Source: Arachis hypogaea (taxonomy: Eukaryota; Streptophyta; Magnoliopsida; Fabales; Fabaceae). From it: a DNA stretch of 64,000 nucleotides. The stretch is taken from assembly GCF_003086295.3 (NCBI RefSeq), contig NC_092053.1, positions 117,572,445 through 117,636,444 of the forward strand, read 5' to 3'. A program made the translations under genes and the position numbers. This document shows positions 59,617-64,000 of the stretch, one piece after another (within the stretch, counting starts at the first letter, position 1; the number at the start of each line of letters is the position of its first letter). The notes beneath the pieces are model-generated. The model was not told the DNA's origin. It saw only the letters and a list, made by a program, of their open reading frames with translations, and searched no databases.

Positions 59617-59674
59617 AGTAAAAGGAGGTCACCGAACCGAACAACATTCATTTGGTGAATAAAAATTACAGAGG

Positions 59675-60112
59675 CCACCGAACCGAACGTTCATGTGGTG
59701 AATAAATGGTGATCAACTTTCAATCAACAAGAATAGTATTTCTCCATGCAAAAGAAGTACTGAATAGAGTAACAACCAATTTCAAAGCCCTAGTTAATCT
59801 ATCCACTTAATTGAATGAAAATAACAATAAATTTCATTCAAAACCCTAGTTATACTGTAAAAATTCAATCACAGTAATCCTAAACCCTGAACAAAGAAAA
59901 AGAATACCACCGAACCGAATAATGTTCATGTGAAGAATAAATCGTTTTCAACTTTTAATCATCAAGAATAGTATTTCTCCATGCAAAAAAAGTACTGAAT
60001 AGAGTAACAACCAATTTCAAAGCCCTAGTTACACTATCCACTGAACTGAATGAAAATAATAACAAATTTCATTCCAAACCCTAGTTATACTGTAAAAATG
60101 CATTCACAATAG
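59675..60112. repeat. Tandem duplication, about 232-bp period
   Basis: Two copies starting CCACCGAACCGAA at 59675 and 59907, sharing AGAATAGTATTTCTCCATGC and AACCCTAGTTATACTGTAAA. Confidence 0.9.
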
Positions 60113-60211
60113 TTCGATTTACTAAACGAAACAAATCAATCCAGTAAACCTAAAATGCAACTAGGAGAAACGCGACATTACAAGATTTCAAATGAACAGT
60201 AGTTTTTCTCA

Positions 60212-60395
60212 TACCTTTGGTAGTCTCTGTTGCTGTTTTCGTTCGTTTGTGGTTGTTCCTTGCCAAATCTTCTCGCGATTCTTCTGCAATAGTGGTTTTA
60301 GCAGAGAACGTGACTGAAGTTTGAGTGATTTTGAGAGAGATTCGAAGAAAAGGAGCGGTTTCGTGCGCTTTGAAGAAGAAGAAACATTTTTTCAT
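60212..60395 (-). other. Possible first exon of a convergent gene
   Basis: The ATG at 60395 opens a Phe/Lys/Thr-rich frame to a donor CCAAAG-GTATGAG near 60212. It lies inside the right end of the probable FAR1-MULE, where a partner gene would start. The product is not recognised and it may be leader sequence. Confidence 0.3.
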
Positions 60396-60535
60396 AATGA
60401 AGCGTGAATGAAGATAGTGGTTTCGTGTGTATAGGGCGCGTGGAAGTCACGTTTATTTAATAAGATTGGAAGCGCATGAGTTGTTTTGGGTTTGGGCCAA
60501 CTTGGTTACATGGTTACATGGATGTGTAAAATTCC

Positions 60536-62758
60536 TGAAATAAATATACTTTCAGTTAACACGTAGATTTAGCAGCATGCACAAGTGACCCCATAAATAA
60601 TTTTTAGCTGATGTGCATACGTATAATATTTGGTACATCCCAATGAAATTAGTCATGAACTTTAACTTAATGTCATACTAGTAATTAGTAATGACCAAGG
60701 ATATCAGTAAATTATGCGGTTTCACAACAGTTAAACAAAATTCAACGATCCCAGTTCATTGTACTTGGCGATAGAGTTACATAACGAATACTGCTAATTC
60801 CATGAATCATTTAATTTGATGGTCGATTTCTCTTGAACCTGAGAGTTTCAAGTTCTTTAAATTAAGACCATTATTGTAAATTGAAAGCTATCATGATGAA
60901 TACAAACATTGAAGCCTTATTCACTTTCTTCAATTATCATGTGTATGCAATCATTTTTCATATCAAATACGTTTATGTAAAGCCTTTTCTCATAAACGTT
61001 GAAGAAAGAAAAATAATTTACTACCAAGCAAGTAAAAATAGAAAATGATATTAAAAAAATCATTCATAGCATGCTGCCATGTTATGAAAAGAAATTTTCA
61101 GCTAACTAAGCTATTCTCTTGATTTCTATCTCTTCTTTTTATTATGTAGTAAGATTGATAGGTATGCACACAAATCAGTCCTATATGCTGTGAAGGAAAA
61201 TTATTGTTTTGGTTTGAACTACAAAGAAATATCACATTCTTGTTGAATTCATGAGAAGCCACCTTTACCAACCCAGACAACATAATCAAATTACTTGTGT
61301 CAAGCCTTGAAACAACACACACTATATAGACTGCATATTGCTCATGTTTTTAATTAAAAACTCGCATGACATTTCAAACTTCTTAGTTCTAGGCTTCTAA
61401 CATTATGATCATTGTTAATAATCAAAGAGTACACACTAAATCGGGATGCTTATATTGTGTTTCAGTCAAAAACTAATATGAAGATTATTCGGTTGATAAA
61501 GTCAAATAGTCAAAAAAAAAAAAAAAAACATAAACCTTTTGAAGAAACAACAAAGCCTATCCTAGACAATAAAATGAGGAAGGGGAAAAAAGAACTTGCC
61601 AAAACCGATTAATAAACATATGATAGTGTTTGGGCTAAGAACGTACCAAATACTATCTTCAATTATAAGCTTACAACCATTTCTGAATTCCCACTAATCT
61701 TAGGTTTTGTAGATTGTTTAGTTGATGCAACCCTTATAATTTTTCACACACTACACTTTTCTTCTTACATTCAATAGTAAACCCAATTTCTCAGCTTTGG
61801 GAATCTTCCATTAACAATGAGACATTGTCCTTCCTCCAACACTCAATTTGTAGTTTAGAAATTTGGCAATCAATCTTCTGCTGACGCATCTGGCCGAAAA
61901 GTCTCGCTCCTTATCCAAGATGAAGACACAGAAAGATGCCTCAGTTGCCTGAGCTTCCATATCCCAATAGGAAGGTAAGTCTCATGAGAAAAATTTTTAA
62001 CAGAGTTTGAAGATTCAAAAGGGTACATATTGAATCTAGATCGCGATCTACATCAGATGTATTCATATGTAATCTCAAGTACTTTGAATGAATGAACAAA
62101 TTCAAATCATGGTGTATTGAAAAAAATAACCACTTATTTCCAAAATCTAGAATAGCTGAGTTAGATCCACAGCCGAATCAATTAATTTGTATCCATACAA
62201 GAAGCAGAATAAAGAATGAGTGCAGGAACTATCATATTGCTTTGCAAATGACACCAATCAATGTGTCGAAGGGATAACCTATGAGATTTTATCTTAAACC
62301 TGACTGTTTCTTCCATTGATTATTCCCGCTGTAATCTCGGTACTCAAGTAAATAATCAAGATTGCTGGAATTGTATTGTGTTCATATGCACAAACGGAAT
62401 ATGTACTTCAACTATAATTTCAGCAATCATTTATATCCAATGCAAACGAGTTACTTAAAATACAGACTGGACTACACGTTAACACAACCTAGCCATCACC
62501 GTTTTTATCAGCGGATCATCTTTACAAATATACAAAAATCCAATTATACAAGACAAAATGGGTGAAAGAAAAACAAAATTAAATGCAGCTGCACGTATGT
62601 GTTACCCGGTGCAGAGGATGAGTCCTCCCCATTCCCAAAAAATTACAGCGCTAAGGCTGAGCATTTTCCTAGGACACCAATATTGGCGGTTGCACAAGCA
62701 ATTAGATGGCCGCAACTGTATGCAAACTTGAATAATTCAACTAAGGTACCATACGCAT
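60536..62758. other. Intergenic sequence and 3' flank of the host gene
   Basis: No gene, RNA or transposon boundary seen. 62000-62758 is probably 3' UTR of the minus-strand gene. Confidence 0.5.
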
Positions 62759-63110
62759 TCAATCATCGATTTCTTGAACCCATGCTAAACCTGCAAATGT
62801 AGAAGGAAAAATTAGGATGGTATCTCTTATCAAATCTGATAAAAATGAATTAGACTTGAAACAAAATCTCATCTAGTAAATGGTAAATTTGTCCATAAAA
62901 TTTGTGAGACAAGCTGGTCTCAATTTTTCATTGAACCAAGGGGGTCTCTTGCCCATTTGTCATTTTCAAGTTGTTTGACTTGTGTTAATGAGGAGTATTA
63001 AGTTCCACAAGATGCAACAAAGCCATGTTTGTGATAGAAGTTAACAGTTCACATCAACCGGGGTCAAACGGCATGACGATCAAAAGTGGTATAAGAATTA
63101 ATGTAATGCA

Positions 63111-63191
<81 letters not shown>

Positions 63192-63303
63192 CTTGAAGCA
63201 CAGTTTCAACTGCTGCATTAGGAACAAGAAGTCCAACAATACGCTGGTTATCCCCAGTAGTTTCAATGCGTACAACACGTAGCCTCCTATGGCTTAGACG
63301 AGC
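62759..63303 (-). CDS. Last two coding exons of a host gene (possibly strawberry notch / FORGETTER1)
   Basis: Exon 63303-63192 follows an acceptor TATACAG and encodes ARLSHRRLRVVRIETTGDNQ then RIVGLLVPNAAVETVLQ, ending in phase 1 at GTCGGT. Exon 62790-62759 follows TTTGCAG and completes GLAWVQEIDD with TGA at 62759-62761. Phases match and splice sites are clean, so this is real host coding sequence; earlier exons lie to the right of the window. From memory this resembles the C-terminus of plant strawberry notch-type helicase-like proteins (FORGETTER1, a chromatin factor in heat memory), but I could not check it. The intron between the exons starts in a (GA)n repeat. Confidence 0.6.
63113..63186. 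repeat. (GA)n microsatellite
   Basis: About 36 GA units, ending four bases from the 5' splice site at 63190-63191 of the host gene. Confidence 0.95.
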
Positions 63304-63495
63304 CTGTATAGATTCTAACTTAGCATTTTCCACAAAAAATACATGATTGTAATTAAAGTAAAAAGTAATACATAGTGGCCCAAATCCCATTATCATTGAG
63401 ACGAACCACAGCCATTACAAAAACAGAATTTGTGTGTCATGAAATAAATTCTTAATGAAAGCAGAAGCGACTAATAAATTACTTATTATTATCAC

Positions 63496-63936
63496 GAGTA
63501 AATGGTCAAATTAGTCCCTGAAAGATTACTCGTTCTCTAAATTGGTCCCTGGAAGATTTTTTAAATCAAATTCGTCCTTTAAAGATTTTAAATTAGTCAT
63601 GTTAGTCCTTCCGTCACTTTCTTTGTTGATAGTATCAAAATTTGCTAATGTGGCACGTTAAGCGACACCCAATGCCTCAAGTTCTTCTCTCAATTAGGTA
63701 TTGATTTGATCTAATTTCATAAACTTATTATGTTAATAGTCAATTAAGACTCCTAAGTGTGTTGGAATGTCACTTAACGTGTTACATTAGCAAATTTTGG
63801 CACCAACAAAGAAAGTGAACGAATAACTAACATGACTAATTTAAAATTTTTAAAGGACGAATTTGATTAAAAAAATCTTTCGAGAACCAAGTTGAAGAAC
63901 GAGTGATCTTTCAGGGACTAATTTGATCATTTACTC
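63496..63936. mobile_element. MULE-type MITE in the host gene
   Basis: A 441-bp element with inverted ends GAGTAAATGGTCAAATTAGT, flanked by TTATTATCAC on both sides (63486-63495 and 63937-63946; 9 or 10 bp). Subterminal GTCCCTGAAAGAT and CCTTTAAAGATT blocks are inverted in the other half. It lies upstream (to the right) of the last exons, probably in an intron. Confidence 0.85.
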
Positions 63937-64000
63937 TTATTATCACTAAGCCATTTTTGTAGCTGTACAAACGGAAGCACGGAACCAACTCAAACAAGAA

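Larger units (their letters stand above)
57391..60535. mobile_element. Probable FAR1-type MULE, internally deleted
   Basis: The left end (TACATCCATGTAA...TATCCAAGTAAC, 57391-57432) and the inverted right end (ACATCCATGTAACC...TAACCAAGT, 60503-60535) align imperfectly. Between them are the first and last exons of a FAR1-type gene on the plus strand, tandem repeats, and a possible first exon on the minus strand near the right end. Boundaries and target duplication are not proven. Confidence 0.45.

Noticed and set aside
59247..60112. Possible CRISPR-like array
   Set aside because: Eukaryotic context, two-copy tandem duplications with long units; no short regular spacers.
63025..63282. Glu/Arg-rich plus-strand frame and Ser/Leu minus-strand frames
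   Set aside because: Translations of the (GA)n repeat; only the spliced minus-strand exon at 63192-63303 is credible.

Overview
This is plant nuclear DNA, almost certainly from a legume and most likely peanut (Arachis). The signs are AT-rich intergenic sequence, GT-AG introns, a plant lipid-transfer protein gene, several FAR1/MULE-type genes, and a Ty3/gypsy element whose LTRs carry the palindrome CTGGCGTTGAACGCCAG, which I associate with Arachis retrotransposons. The genus is inferred from memory of such sequences, not from a search. Nearly all of the window is transposon sequence, in several nested layers.

Layout. 1-14010: an older terminal-repeat element (right end near 14010, left end outside the window) contains a Mutator-like element (MULE-1, 12-13500, 8/9-bp target duplication). 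MULE-1 is split by a young Ty3/gypsy element (895-10314, perfect 5-bp duplication ATCAG, near-identical 1630-bp LTRs). 14985-16936: a MITE and a hAT deletion derivative. 17309-21807: a FAR1-related pseudogene with a small LTR element (19727-21412) inserted. 23657-33712: a broken Ulp1-like (C48 protease) gene on the minus strand, interrupted by nested long LTRs (24758-31572 containing 26294-29817), a hAT-type MITE (32557-33364) and a 40-bp duplication. 35475-37884: a GPI-anchored lipid-transfer protein gene, the only complete ordinary host gene. 38711-39949: a Pack-MULE-like element. 41302-43821: a nearly intact FAR1-type gene, convergent with a second Ulp1-like gene (44646-47049, minus). 49209-50190: an AT-rich foldback. 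50530-53287: MULE-3 (perfect 9-bp duplication) with a transposase remnant and a GRF zinc-finger gene. 53619-54673: a near-perfect 488-bp-arm foldback (perfect 9-bp duplication). 54955-56340: an LTR fragment. 57391-60535: a probable FAR1-MULE deletion derivative with tandem repeats. 62759-63303: the last two coding exons of a host gene that enters from the right.

How the genes work together. The recurring pattern is a MULE or FAR1-type transposase facing a second, convergent gene. In MULE-1 and MULE-3 the second gene is a GRF-type zinc-finger gene that starts just inside the opposite TIR; in MULE-3 it also encodes a coiled coil and a C-terminal membrane anchor. At two other loci the facing gene is a Ulp1-like cysteine protease. 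This resembles the mudrA/mudrB arrangement of maize MuDR and is the most interesting feature of the window. Every accessory gene here is damaged, so the window shows architecture rather than activity.
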